A stretch of DNA of 45,418 nt, taken from positions 1 through 45,418 of the forward strand of contig ADNK01000258.1 in NCBI GenBank assembly GCA_000320545.1, written 5' to 3'. Position numbers and translations under genes: made by a program. This DNA comes from Bigelowiella natans CCMP2755 (taxonomy: Eukaryota > Cercozoa > Chlorarachniophyceae). Shown here in pieces: positions 12,906 to 26,250 of this stretch (position 1 is the first letter of the stretch; every line of letters begins with the position of its first letter). The notes beneath the pieces were generated by a model. It was not told the origin of the DNA. It saw nothing but the letters and a program-made list of their open reading frames with translations, and made no database searches.

Positions 12906-15900
12906 ATGGCCCCCACACCAACGCGGATGGTGTCTGCTTCGGAATTTCTAGTCGCAGTTGAGGATGCAATCAAGAGAAAAGGAAAACATGTAAAAGGAGG
13001 AAACCGTGAAAGACACCAGAAGGGGAATGTTAATCAAGGGAGAAAGATGATGTTTGTTCTCTGGGATGCAGAGTTGGACGGCAGGTGCTTCGTGTATGAT
13101 GATGACGGACAAGCAGGTTATTGCCAAATTGATGAGAGCACGTTTGACCTCTGGTTGCGCTGTCTAAGTAGCGCGGATGAATTTTCTTCTTCTAGGTTTG
13201 AATGATACAATATTATCATTGCTGAAGACAACATCAGACATTGTATCTTTTCCCGAGGAGAAATTCAAAGCGGGTGAGGACAAAACAAGTTACAGCAGAT
13301 AGCAGGGTAATACTGAAGCTAATATGTTTCGACACATCCTTTGTATTATACCCTTGTCCAGTCGCATCAACGATATCGTCGTCTTCGCCATTAAAGCCGT
13401 CGGAATCATTAACGCGAAGCCAACGCAAAAAACGATCGAGACAGCAGCACAACCCTACTCACGTCGCACGTCGCACAGTAGAGCGCCATAGGAAGCGTTA
13501 CAGCAATGAAAAGCGCCCAAAAGTCCCCCAAGTTACGAAAGCTCACATGCCCTCAAGAGAGGACATGGAAAAAATAGTTGCGAGGAAGGAACCGGTGTTA
13601 CTTTCAGGGTTGATAGATGAATGGCAGGCCATAAAAAAATGGTGAGGACGACTTCTTTTGAGTGCCACTCCTGCATTCTTTGATAGATATCTTTGCTTAC
13701 CATTGGCTTTTTAAAACCGTTTCCCCATGCTATGTATCCATGAAGGTGTTCCACAAAAGGCATCTTATCTTCTCTTTCTAAAGAAGATTCAGCCGCCCAC
13801 GTATCAGTACAACGCACACGAATCGGGTCTACATTCCGAGGAGATCTTGACAATCAAGCTATAACTCAAGTACCGCTCCAAGACTTCTTCAACACCATTC
13901 CTGGGAAAACAAACAGAAAAGCGTATATGAGTCAAGAAACTTCCCCCTCCAGCTCCTCTTCTCCTTCCTACTCTAGGGCGGTATCTTTGTACCTCGCTCA
14001 GTGTCCGATGTACTGTCGGGATCCCAAATCCGCCTCGGATCTTCCGCAAGCTTCAAGTCTTATGAAAGACATCCATGTTCCACACATAATTCACGAAGAA
14101 GACGTCAGCAATGTAAGTAGTCTTTGACAAATTATATTCCATGCTATTGTGGCATACATGACAGCACGAATACTATCACAGGTGAATTTATGGGTGAGCT
14201 CCGGACGCACGCGGTCAAATCTGCATTATGACGAGAACGACAATCTGCTTTGCCTAGTTTCAGGAACCAAGAATGTATATTGTTACTTCCCCCATTGATT
14301 TTTGTATGATTGTTTGTACTTATTGATAGAGACCGAGACATGTTCTTCATGCACACGCACCACTTATCGCAGACGTACACAGAGGAACTAGTGTGTATAT
14401 GTGTGTTTACTCATTTCAATGTTTGTATAATAAGATTAAACGCAAGTGTGTGTGTGTACTCTTATGTGCATGCTAGGTGACACTTCTCTCTCCATTGGCA
14501 ACTCGTTACTTACACCCGCGCCCTGTATGGTACATACCTGAAGAGAACCCACTCTCCGCAGTTGATTTGATGCATATAAATATTTAAATATATGTCATAT
14601 GCATGATGGTGATGATAGTTACATGTCGATCCTCGTTCTAATACTGCTATATTGCTGGAGATGAAAGGATCTTTAGTGCTAATTGCACATTTATTCAGGG
14701 ATAGCTCTGCCAATCACAGCAACGTTGGACTCGTAGTAGAAGGAGGAGGAGGAGTCCCAAAGGGCGAAGTGACAACCTCGTCGTCGTCATTGGCGCAACA
14801 ACAACTTCCAAAGGGCGCTCAAGATATGATGGTTCAAGTCAAGCTCCGCAGGGGACAATCCCTCTACATTCCTGAGGGTAGTCGATAGCACACAACAATT
14901 GATGTTTTCCTCCTCCCCCTCCTCCCCCTCCTCCTCCTACTCCTCACACGAAAATTGACTCGACCGATGATGAAAGGTTGGTGGCACTGCGTGGAGAGTG
15001 CAGAGAATGATGGTTCAGAGGGGCAAAAAGACGACGATTTCTGCACAATCGCAGTTAATATTTGGTTTAAAAGCAGCAGCAGCAGCAGCTTCCCGGTTGG
15101 GGTGTTTCCTGTCCATATGGAACCTTACTTCCTGAGACGCCTCTTCATATCTCAATTGAAACTTTCTAAGGAGATACAAGCACGCGAGATTGGTGAAAGA
15201 GGGATGATGATTATGGATGAAAATGTAAGGAAGGAACATCATCCTGACGGCAAGGGAGAATCAAAGAGGACAGCCAACCATGATGAGTTTCTTGAAAGAC
15301 TCCTGAGATCTTCCGGCAAAAAAGATTTGAATGTAACATTTGATTATTTATTCGTAAACTGCTGTATTGAACCATAAACTCATCGCTACTATTTGTGACG
15401 CAATTCTGTTTGTTAGGTGACTCGCTCTCGAATTGCAGCTTTGATAAGAGAGAGTCCCGATGACCTTATGGGAGCTATAGAGAATGGATTAAGATCTTGT
15501 CCCCATGAACAATGGGCGCGAGCCTTTTGGGAAGAATGGGATCCCGTCACAACTGAGATACTCATGTCGAAATTAGAGGTAGTAGTAGTAGTAGTAGTAG
15601 TAGTAGTAATAGAGTGTACTATATCCCTTATCGACGAAAAAATAAAAGCAAAAAGAGGATGCAAATATGTCAAAAATGTCATAAACATGTAGGCCTCTGA
15701 GTTGTCCATGTGCCGGGGTAACTTACGAAGAATAGCTGAATTTTACGACTTACTGTTCGGTGCATTCGCACAAAGCACCTCAGCGGGGGAGGAGTTCGGC
15801 CATAAAATGGAGAAAAAACAAATATCAGACGGCGGTGTCAGGAATGATGATGCACTGAGAGCGAAAGTTGGGGAAATGATTATTGAGAGATTGAAGATCT

Positions 15901-15956
15901 TCTCGCGTCACGCTTCTCAAAGAGTTCTTTCGGATATTATAGGCTTGCGTAGGTAA
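12906..15956 (+). CDS. JmjC-domain (cupin-8 type) Fe(II)/2-oxoglutarate oxygenase
   Basis: Probable protein or RNA hydroxylase/demethylase of about 697 residues. Exons: 12906-13167, 13196-13273, 13362-13641, 13746-14112, 14182-14274, 14477-14529, 14699-14877, 14977-15332, 15417-15578, 15693-15956, one open frame throughout. A non-catalytic N-terminal part (GRKMMFVLWDAELDGRCFVY) and a basic linker precede the JmjC fold: PSREDMEKIVARKEPVLLSG, then RSNLHYDENDNLLCLVSGTK with metal ligands near His344 and Asp346, TLLSPLATRYLHP, QSLYIPEGWWHCVES with the third ligand near His441, and IAVNIWFKS. This resembles HSPBAP1/JMJD5-like enzymes; the substrate is unknown. The first intron as drawn is only 28 nt (13168-13195). 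An alternative donor at 13117 gives 79 nt in the same phase and removes 17 residues. The intron 9 donor is the first unit of a (GTA)n tract. Confidence 0.88.
15579..15609. repeat. (GTA)n microsatellite starting at a splice donor
   Basis: About ten GTA units. The first GT is the donor of JmjC exon 9. Confidence 0.9.
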
Positions 15957-16621
15957 GCGCCTAACACGCTTCATCCATCCTAGCGTCTTCTTCGAGCAAA
16001 AAGCGAGAATAGAGATGTACATCACGCGTGCCGCTCTGGGCGAGTATTCTAGTATTGCTGCTAGTCGTTAATGTCATGGCATTATTTTGTAGTGAACGAG
16101 CTGCGTTAGCTTGCATCTTTATGTACTAGCGTGCCCCGTGGATGCCCATAACAGCAACCACGTACGTACAGTTTGTGATGCTTGTCACAGCACGTACTAT
16201 ACGTCCGTAATTTACTAAACACATACATGGCAAGTCTGTCTAAGCAAGCTAGCACATAGCATGCTATATCGTAGATGGATATTCACATATTGACTAGTAG
16301 CTGGTGCATAGCAGGTGGCGCGTGCTAGCGTGGGCTGTAGCGCGATATAGTGATGCTAGCGATGGAATACCATTTGTGATACGATACATGCGTAGCCTAG
16401 CTAGCTAGTATAGATCTGTGATCAGCTGTAAGTCGCAGTATAATTCGTGCGGCCTATATGTCTAGATGTGCTGCATTAGCATGCTCCACATATTATATGT
16501 CAAGGTTGCAAGCTTGCCAGATGGCGACGTGTGATCACAGCGTCGTTCAGAGCATCGCGCTATGCAACATTTTCCCATGCGTAATCCGCACGTAGACTAT
16601 GATTTTCCCTCTGAAAACTGT
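15957..16621. other. Convergent spacer, CTAG/TGCA-rich
   Basis: This lies between the JmjC stop and the EF-1alpha-like stop. From about 16050 to 16560 it is packed with GCTAGC, CTAGCTAG, GCATGC, CGTACG and similar self-complementary words. No coding or tRNA signal was seen. Confidence 0.6.
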
Positions 16622-18374
16622 TCATTTTGATTCATACTTAACAGATGTCACTGCACCTACTGAAACTATCGCCCCGTTACTCCTAATGGCAAACCTTCCC
16701 AAATGATTATACACATCGGACGTTTCCACGCATACTGGCTTCAGAGGTTTGAAAGTAACTTCACCGCGCTCAGAAGGCTTTAAAGACTGAACATAATAGA
16801 ATCAATAAATATCTAAAGTAAAAATCGTTTGCTTGCGTAACCTTAGGGTTTGAATATGAATCCTCAATCTCCTTGGTTCCTTTCTTTTGCTTATGTCTGA
16901 GAATTCATTTATTCTTACGCTTTCACAACTTTAATGGGGGATTCTGGTTTCTTGCCTGGCACGGATGCTCTGAAGTCGCACTGGAATGTGAGCACCATGG
17001 ATGTCCATCACATGCGAAGCTCCCTCACGGATATCGTAGGGTTGGTTCGTTACGAGTATCTGCATCAGTGGGAACGATTCAAACGCGCCTTCTTTCAATC
17101 ATTCGGTGGTGTTGCAACTAATACCTGAGCTTCAAAGCTAACTGTCGTCTTAGGCGAATTCTTTTCTTCTAAACCCATGATAAACCCACACTTCAGATCT
17201 CTGACTGCTATGCCTTTCAAGCCCACTCCGACAAGGTCTCCAGGATTTGCAGTTTTTTCATCCTTATAATGTTGCTGGATTGAATTAACAATCCCTCGCA
17301 TACCGCCAGGAGACACAACTACATTTTGCCCCACCCTCAGCTGCCCAGCCTCCACCCTTCCTATTGCGATAGTGCCTGATTGATAGCTCCGAAACGACTT
17401 TAATACTATAAATCGAAGTGGCTTTTTTATGCTTTCAGGACCTAGTCGTTTCGGACTCCCACGAAGAGCAGCAATAGCCGCTACTAATGTATCACCATTC
17501 CACCACGACATGGGGCTATTGTGATTTTTAAAGCTACAAACATTGCATCCCGTCTTGGCAGACACCGGTACAACCGCAATACTTCTTCCAGATCGACGTC
17601 GAATTCTGGACTCAAAGAAGTTTCGCACAAACTTCTCAATTTGGTCAAAGCGTTCCTTCGAGTATAGGACGCGTTGGTGGTCCATCCTGCAAATAAAAAT
17701 GCTCTTCGTTTAAAATTTAAATTTTTAACAGAGGAAAAAAAACGAGTACTTGTTAACAGCAACAACGAAGGACTTGATTCCTGCGGTCATAGCTGCCATT
17801 GCGTATTGTCGAAATTGGTCGAGGCATCCTTCATATTCTCCCTGAAAGCGATAGGTATGTGAAATATTTCTTATAGGGATCTGTCGATGGTGAGGGGTGG
17901 ATAAAAATACCGGTACAGCCGACAATACAACCACTGCTGAATCCGTGAATGCGCATGCTTGGTGTACGCGTTTTTCACTGTGCGATCCACCCGGTGAGTC
18001 TATAATCGTGAAACGACGAAGTTCCTTTACATCCTTGGACTTCAAATGCGCTTGCATTTGTGATTCCTCGTCAAGGTTCAGCCCCCATATACTATTTTCC
18101 ATAGAATGACCTCGCTCTCTTTCTATTCTCTGTTGGTCAAGGATCCAGGACATCCATTCCTCCTGAGACCATAAGTTTTCATCACAATTTTGGTTGAAGT
18201 TCTAAGTTTTTGTGGTCTAACCTTTCCATAATGGGAAGCCTGGGTTCTATATTGCTTTTCAATTTCCTTGTCAATTCCTTTATATGTTAAGATAAATCTT
18301 CCACAGAGGGTTGACTTCCCAGATGAAACAGGTCCGATAACTCCAATGCTTAAATGGGATGGAGGCTCCCCCAT
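16622..18374 (-). CDS. Divergent EF-1alpha-like translation GTPase
   Basis: Seven exons on the minus strand: 18374-18222, 18162-17911, 17841-17750, 17686-17125, 17059-16956, 16896-16842, 16786-16622. They give 460 residues, the usual length of eEF1A without an N-terminal extension, so HBS1 or eRF3 is less likely. Seen: G1 GPVSSGKST (14-22), switch I ERERGHS (65-71), G3 DSPGG (106-110), G4 NKMD (165-168), domain 2 block GRVEAGQLRVGQNV, domain 3 FEAQILVTNQPYDI, HGAHIPVRL, PLKPVCVE and LGRFAIRS. The catalytic His of the DxPGH motif is replaced by Gly, and the switch I Thr of ERERGIT by Ser. The protein is therefore probably a slow or regulatory GTPase paralogue rather than the main elongation factor. 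The intron between 16955 and 16897 has a GC donor (AG/GCAAGA). All other introns are GT-AG and 55-69 nt. Confidence 0.87.
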
Positions 18375-19935
18375 GTCCTACTAGTTATGATGTTTGAGTT
18401 TCAAATTATTTTGAAGGCCTGCCCTTGCCGGTACTGTGAGCAATCCCACCTTTTAAAGTGAAAGACATGCGAATTCATATCTACGACAAGGTACAAGATT
18501 AAACCCGGCATTTAGGCGTTGGAGTTGTACCAGTGTGATCTCTAAAAAGTATCCTAGATCAAGCGAAAGTGTGGGAAAACGTAGGTCAACATGTGATAAT
18601 GCAAAAGACCAACGATTTACTTCTTTTTTGCTTAGGTTGCGCATCAATTTTTAGGCGCGACAATTAGATCTAATCTGTGTGTCATACTTAAGATTGCCAT
18701 GCTCCAGGAAAAATATCTGTAAGTTACATTAGGAAATACAGCCTAAAAAAAATATGTTGATATGAAGTCCAAATAATTTCTCGGAAAATCAGCACTAAAA
18801 AAGTACCCCCCATGTTTGATCTTCCAGAAAATAACCTAGCTCGATTAGAAACAGCAAGTAAGTGAAATGACAGTAAAACCTGTTTTGCAGGTACAGAATT
18901 GCACAATTTATACATCAGAAAACAAAATTTAATTCAAAAACTCAAGAGGTAATTACCCTTTCTTGGTAGGGGGGGTGCACTTCCAATCCTTCAACATTCG
19001 GGTAAAATCACCAGAAAACGGACACGAATTTCCGTATCTGTCGATATTTGATCAAAAGTACCTCCACAACCTGCCAGCCGAAAGTGACTTGAAAGCCTTT
19101 TGCGGTGGTACTAAATCTAATCTGGATGGATAAAACACACACCAGCTGCTCACCTCTCTTTTGTGTAGCGAGAATAAAGTAACATTGCATCCAAATGTCG
19201 CATCATTGTGGTACAAAATGTGCTATTTTAACAAATCTTAGCAACATAGAAGACAAGTGAAGTCTATTGTCTGCCACCTGATGTTTTCGGGAGCATTTCG
19301 TTCCAATTGAGAGTAACTCTCTTATCTCTGTCTTACACTTCATTTAAAACTATTTCTTGTCATAAATTTGTGCTTATTTTGTACCATATAATTTCATTTT
19401 TGTCATAGATACTCTCTTCAAAGTATCTTGTGATGGCTTCTTCCTAATTTTTGAAGTAACTTTCTTCATTAACCCCGACCACAGTTTTCCAGATTCTCTC
19501 TCTTTCCCAGCTAATAACAGTGTTTTTTTGTACTACGTCGAAGCTTTAAATCGTAATTTGACATTGTTGCGATCCAACACTTTAACTTTGGTTTACTTGG
19601 AAGCCCAGACCTGCTTTCTAAATGTAGCAAATTCCGAACTCAATAAATGTATAAAATAAAATGCATTTGTTGATAAAAGTCTGTATAAATTGTGAAAATC
19701 CTTGAATTACAAGCAATATTTAGGAGACGCTTTATTTATTTATAGCTGAATTTCGGGTCTCAAACTCTCTCCCTTTCTCTCTTTCTTCTCCCTAAAGTTT
19801 CTGTCTCTGCACTTAACCCAGACATTCCAGAGAGGGTAACCTTGACCACGAAGGAAAGAATTGAACGAACCAGGCAGGCAGATACATAGGACGGCCGCAA
19901 CAGCGATGATATCAACAGACAAGACATCTCAACAA
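18375..19935. other. Divergent AT-rich spacer, EF-1alpha-like / PWWP-KOW genes
   Basis: About 1.56 kb of AT-rich DNA 5' of both neighbours. Short open frames on both strands have no protein-like composition or splice context. A pyrimidine-rich tract at about 19755-19795 lies roughly 150 bp before the plus-strand start codon. No CTAG enrichment was seen. Confidence 0.45.
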
Positions 19936-21759
19936 ATGGCAGACTCGTTCCCGACGAACAAAATTCAAATCGTATGGATTCCGCGCGGAGGAGTTTTCTG
20001 GCCTGCAGAATTGACGGTACCTTTCAGCTTCTAGCAGGTGTTTCCGCCTGATCTCACCATCCTTCTTTCTTAGGATACCTCATCTCGTTCTGGCAGTATT
20101 TGTGTGTACCTGGGAGCCAGCCCTGCACGGTGATAAAATTAGCTGAATTGTTGTACTGAGGCTGACAAGTAATTACTCTGTCGTAGGATAATGATGCCAG
20201 ACGAGGACAAAGCCCTACCCTTTGGTGAAAATCTTGAACGTTACTGGAATCAGAGCTTCGAGCCTGACTTCGTCGATGCTGTCCTCGAAGGAATTCGAAT
20301 TTCAGGAGAAGGTACTTGATCCATCAGTCGTTTTGAAGTAGAATTTGACAGAGGTTATCTTAGGCCAGGAAATTGGACGACATCTAATTCGAAGAAGATC
20401 AGAAGAGGAAAGCAGCTTTGAAAGTGAGAGTGAGTCTAAAAGCGATAATGCTGTCGATGACAACACCATAATAGCACTGGGAACGAGGATTCGCATTAGA
20501 GCAGCAGATGCTATTCATCCGAAGCTTCAGGTCTACGCAAAGACCGAAGCTGTCATCATTGAACCTCCAAGGAATCCCGATTCTTGGTATTGCGTCCAAT
20601 TGAATGATGGAAACATTGTCAAGATTCGTCGATCAGCATTTCAAACTCTCGATATTCACAAGTAAGGCGACTTCCTGCACAACTTTTAGTCTTAGTGAAC
20701 TTCGACTTACAGCAGTTTCTTTATGTACTTCACAGAGGTGGAATTCCTAATATTGAAGTGAGGTCATCAGCTCCTTCGGATCGAGACCGCAAGCGAAGGT
20801 TATCTCAACGTCCTTCGCTCTATCGGAGAAATGCTCCACGCGAATCTAAGCTAAAACGCAAGATGGTCTCCGTTGAGGTTTCAGATTCACCTAAACGTCG
20901 CAAGCATCAAGGAAAATCTCGTGGAGCTAAGAGCAATTTAGTTGGAAAGCACGTTGTTATCGAGTGTGGTCGATATAAAGGTGAGACCGGGCATGTAATT
21001 CGAGGTGGGAATGGATACTACTGCGTTCAATTAGAAGGTAGGAACTCGGCTGGTGGCAACGTCATGAAGCGCAGCTCTGATCTTCGACCGATTCCATTCC
21101 CAGCATCTGATTCCGATGCAAATCGAAAGAGTACAAAATTGCCATATCGTCTTTCCAAAGGCCAGGGCCAAGATACAGATGCTAGCTCGCCTTCTAGCAA
21201 AACCGAATCTTGGGTAAATCGAAAAGTTTACGTTCGAGCTGGGAAACATCAAGGGAAAACGGGGATTGTCAGACGGTCGGGGCATGGATTCTATTGCGTG
21301 AGCATTAAAGCTGTCGGGGATGTCATGAAGAGAGCCTCTGATCTGAAACTCTACGAAGAAGGCAAAAAACAAAGCCGAGATGAATTTGATGTAACCCTGA
21401 AGAGTGCAGCCTCTATTTTGATGGATATGATGGCTGTCGCGGACTCAGAAGATCATGAAGCGGAAGTTTCAGACGAGAATTGTACTCAGACCATCTCTTC
21501 TGTCCCTTCTGTCCCAGTGGTCAAATCAAAGAATGCGTCCGAAAATCTACCCGAAGTTGAACTGAAAACTCCAATTCTACGAGCAACTGATCAGCGCGAT
21601 GTTCTGAACTGGAGTTATGCAAATCGTACACAAGCCCTCAGCAACAACTCGAAAGCTGACGCCGAAAATAAGATACATTCAGTTCAGCTTCCACAAGCCA
21701 CGGGAAAACATACTATCGACACATTTAATGTCCAGCATTCATTGTCGACGTATTGGTAG
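19936..21759 (+). CDS. PWWP domain protein with three KOW-like motifs
   Basis: Nuclear/chromatin-type protein of 527 residues. Five exons: 19936-20016, 20074-20129, 20187-20311, 20364-20661, 20736-21759. The N-terminus reads as a PWWP fold: IVWIPRGGVFWPAEL, SICVYLGASPARI, then LPFGENLERYW. Next come an acidic/Ser stretch and three repeats of a KOW-like module: near residues 125-185 (YAKTEAVI...WYCVQLNDG), about 255-300 (GRYKGETGHVIRGGNGYYCV) and about 340-385 (GKHQGKTGIVRRSGHGFYCV). The last two end in VMKRSSDL and VMKRASDL. A basic patch SPKRRKHQGKSR looks like a nuclear localisation signal. The C-terminal 130 residues look disordered. I infer a role in chromatin reading coupled to transcription elongation or RNA binding. 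I know no named protein with this exact architecture. Confidence 0.85.
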
Positions 21760-22992
21760 GCGCCATCAACTCTTTACCTACAGCAGAGTTGATTCAAGCA
21801 GCCATTGTATATTCTTGTCTGAAAGTCTAGTTAGACAAGTCAAGTCAATAAGTCTACATAGAAAAAATTATGAACTTAAAAATATTGCATATACATTCGA
21901 GATAATTCGCAGAAATCGTCTTCTTGTTCAGTGAGATCGAGCACATAAGTAGTCGTTGTTCAGTGTAAGATATGTCCAGTTTGCTTCTACGAATTAAGTT
22001 TCCAGATTCATATAAATTATTAAACCACCAGTTTCAATATTCACGAGCACAAAAATACTGATCCAATGTCATAACGGCCGATTTTTGTTTATATCGACGA
22101 CGATGTAATTTTGGCCGAAGGACTAATTGCCCACGATAATCTAGTTGTCCCATGATGTAAGGGGCAGTCGACTTCAACTCATTCGACATTGGGAAGAGAG
22201 AGCGTAGGCAATGGTGATGTTAATTCGGTAGCACTTCACACTCAACTCCATCTTCACTGGTATTGTGTGATGCAAAAGTTGAGAATGCTGCCGCATTATC
22301 ACCTTGAATATATGTTCGTCATCTTTGAAGTATTATGTAGATAAAATTTTCTCTTCGTGGTTTGCTACGTTTTATTATGCACATGTTTATTGGATATTGG
22401 ATTGTTAGCTCAGCTGTCTGGTGCATGCACACACGTCAAGACGTGTGATCCATCTAGCTAGCATCGCAGCGCATATAGCTAGATGCTATCTAGCTCTAGA
22501 GCTATCTGTCTATCTAGCTATCTCTATGTCCATAACATCACGTCTGTCCCAAACCCTGGCAGCTGCAATTAGCTAGTCAGCCCAATGCCGACGCATGAGC
22601 AATCGACAGTCGCAGGCACAACAAAGGCTCTAGCTAGCTAGGGCTTCATTTTAGCGCAGCCAAATAAACGTACACTACTAATAATCAACAATATGCCGTC
22701 CAATCTTGCTAGCTAGCAATGCAACGCACGCCATAGCTGCAGCGCGCGCGTTGTGTGCGGAGCAAGTGGTGATGTGAAATTAGCTTGGAAATATTCATCA
22801 AACTAGACCCATCTAGCCATCTTATAGCCATCTCTGTGATGCTTGAAGCATTTTTTGTAAAAACAGTTGAGATGTTACCTATGTATTGCGGCGCATGCCT
22901 AGCAGTTATATGCACATTCTGTAAAGTATCATAGCATGTCTGGAGATGACGTAACGGCTCAGGCTTCAATGTGTATCAGATCGCATACGTTC
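21760..22992. other. Convergent spacer with CTAG-rich segment and inverted repeats
   Basis: The first part is ordinary AT-rich 3' flank. From about 22390 to 22950 the DNA is dominated by CTAGCTAG, TGCATGCA and GCGC words. Seen exactly: an 8-bp inverted repeat with a 2-base loop at 22430-22447 (CACACGTC arms) and a 14-bp palindrome at 22491-22504 (TAGCTCTAGAGCTA). Confidence 0.6.
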
Positions 22993-24056
22993 CTAACTGT
23001 TTATTCCTTCACATAAACTACGTAAAATCTTCGCAGCTTCTGCTATCAACGAGGGAGCCGCAACTGGACTTGAAGAATCATTCTGCCTTTTATCTTCTTC
23101 CTTTTCTTCCTTCACTTTTTCTACATATTCATGAGTGCAGTGTTCTCCGTGAGCATGGGAGTGCGACGTCGTTTTTTCGTGGATTATTTTCCGATCGTCC
23201 GGGGCAGCATGTGATTCTTGAAGAGATGGCCCAGAGAGGTATCTTCGGGCAACATTGAAAAATAAACCTGGTAAAATCCAAAATGGAACAAGATATACAA
23301 TCATTTTTTGCGGAAGAAACATATAAAATTACAGAAAATGGCGGTTGCTAGTCCTCATCAACCTATATTGTTCGATAGAGTTGGAAGTCCTTTTGCAAGT
23401 GCTGGCAATGCTTTTTGGGCCTCAGAAATGGTTTCTGTTCGTGAAGAAAGGTTCCAGGAAACTTCCAGTGCCTGCATGTAAAACAGCGACGCAAATTGAG
23501 AGGAGGAGAGCTGCTACATTAAACCGTCCTTTTCACATGACTGTTTCTTCTTATTTCTCGTAGTTTGGCGAAATAGAACACATCCTCACTGCCGTACTAC
23601 CGTTTTGACAAAGATTCCACCGAAAGCTTGTGGGGGATTTTTGAAGGGAAGTAATGATGAGATGGCCTCAACTCGTGAGGCACTCATTTGACCACTTCTT
23701 AGCCCCCCCGAAGTATGATGGAAATCACCTACAAGTTTGTCGGTGTGATGGTTTATTTGACTCAAAGAGGAAAATTAAAGTAGAGATTGTACATGCTAGC
23801 TGCGCAATCAAGGCGTTCTGGGTGACAATCTGGCAAGTATTCCATGCCATCTCCAGCATTTCTCTATCAACAAAAGACAAATTAAACGATGGAAGTGATG
23901 ATCATCACCGAGAAGCAAGATTTTTGCCTATATGAAACTGCAGCTACTAACATTTGACACGATATCCAAACGAAATTATGCCCTTGTTATAAGTTAAAAC
24001 CCGGATGATTGTTATTCGTATAGCACAGAAAAAAGAAATTTCTTTCAAATACGGGT

Positions 24057-24088
<32 letters not shown>

Positions 24089-24548
24089 TATTTCGACCTA
24101 AAAGCAGCCAATTCTCTATCAACGGGGCCTCGCCAACCACTTCTCCCTCCTTTGCTGCTGCCAAGCTTTTCGTCGTTGACTTGGCATTGGACGAACGATG
24201 CTAATCGTGAAGCAAGACGCAATCCTTTCGATTCCCTAGTAGTTTCATCGGAGATGCAATTTGTTTCAGTATAAGCAATAAATAGAACCGCAAATAGGAC
24301 AATAAATAGAATGAGCACACTTTATCATTCAGCAATAACATAATTATTAATTTTAGATGCAGCAGCAGCAGCATCACTGTTGTATAAACACTATTCGCCA
24401 TATGATCTAACTCTTCTTCTTCTTCTTCTTCTTCTCTTCTTCGTCTTCTTTTTCTTTCCATCACAGACAAAGCATGCTTACTGTCTAGTCTTGGAGTCGA
24501 AGAATATCTTTTGGGTCCTTCCCGGAGCAACCTTTGCACGAAAGTAGC

Positions 24549-24583
<35 letters not shown>

Positions 24584-25336
24584 GAATAATAGTAAGCAGC
24601 ACAAAATATAATTGACCGATTCAGACACAACAACAACAACAACAACAACAACAAATCACCACCCAACCGGTATACCCCTCTCCTCGAAGCGAATGTTTGA
24701 TAAAATGTATCTACGTCGCCCTTATTACATTTATGCAGCCAAGCTGTTGTGTGGTGGTGGTGGTGATGATGGTAATGGGGTTGTTTGTCTTCTTCTTATT
24801 ATTATTATCATCATACTGTGGTTGGCAAGAAAACCATCCTATTACCAATGTAATTGGGCTGCCATGGATGCATCCAGCCTGGCAGTAGAGACGTATTATA
24901 TCAATAATTGATAAGACAACAATGGCACCGTAGTACTACTATCGGATAAAGAACTACCAACCTTGTCCAGAATGGAAAGCACAAGAAGATTCTCTAAATG
25001 ACAGCTGCTGAGCTGTTTCCTTAGTCTCTTAGAATTATCATCGTGGTCCTCATTGTCCTTCTGCTTCTCGTACCCTTTCACTAAGCATGCGGCAATGCGC
25101 TCCCCAAGCTCAGTAACACGCCCAGCCGTATCGATGACGCCGAATACCTGCATGGTGCTCATTTAGCTTTCAAACATCTCCATGTGTTTGAGAAGTAGGG
25201 ATATGACGACGAAAACGACGACGATGATGATGATGATGATGATGATGATCACAATGGTCTTAAGGCAGATGCTGATGTTTCACCACTTAACAGCAGGGAA
25301 AGATCGAATGGACTTATAATGTGTGAAGAGGGGGGA

Positions 25337-25379
<43 letters not shown>

Positions 25380-25616
25380 GCTAAATACACCACCTTGAAA
25401 AGTTTGAGTTTGACAGCCTTAATGAATGCCGCTACTACCACTCTGTTGTCTTTATCGTTGTTCGTTTCTTTGTTCCCCCTCGCACCCTCATCATCATCAG
25501 CGTGAGCAGCATCAGCATCATCCCAAACGCTCAACAACGTGGTCAAACACAGGGAATCTGCAGCAGAAGAAGATATGGACGATGAAGGCAACGACAAGAA
25601 TTCATTCTCATCACTC

Positions 25617-25649
<33 letters not shown>

Positions 25650-25691
25650 CGAAGAGCGATTAAGCTCGGCGTTGTGGGGGCAAACCTAAAC

Positions 25692-25726
<35 letters not shown>

Positions 25727-26210
25727 GATGATGACGATGATGACGATGAAAACGATGATAATGCGTAGCAGCTAGGGAGGAGTAGAAACTAGACAGCAGA
25801 CTACTCGATTAGTTGATTTAAGGGAAGATCATCACCACGAACGAAATGCTATCGATTTCGCGTAATTCTTAACGTCGTCTTCGCTTTGAGTAGCCCCATT
25901 GCCCTGTTGAATCTTGAGCAATGCCAACATCCCATTGCACCCCATCGAGTATCCCTCCATTCGAATCCTGGTAATAAGAAGTAGCAGAGCAATGTTTTGA
26001 GAGATGAATCATCAATCGTTGGGTACTCGTTGAGTTTCATCTTTTACGAGAGGCAGAAGAGCTGAGTATATGCTGATAATTAGGCCTCTGCATCATCATC
26101 ATCATCATCACTATCATTTGTTTGTCATTTGCTTGTTCTTCCGATGATATCGTTTCTCTTTTATGTCTTCTTTTGGAATCTTGTCTTCCCCCGCTCGCCT
26201 AGAAGTCACG

Positions 26211-26250
<40 letters not shown>
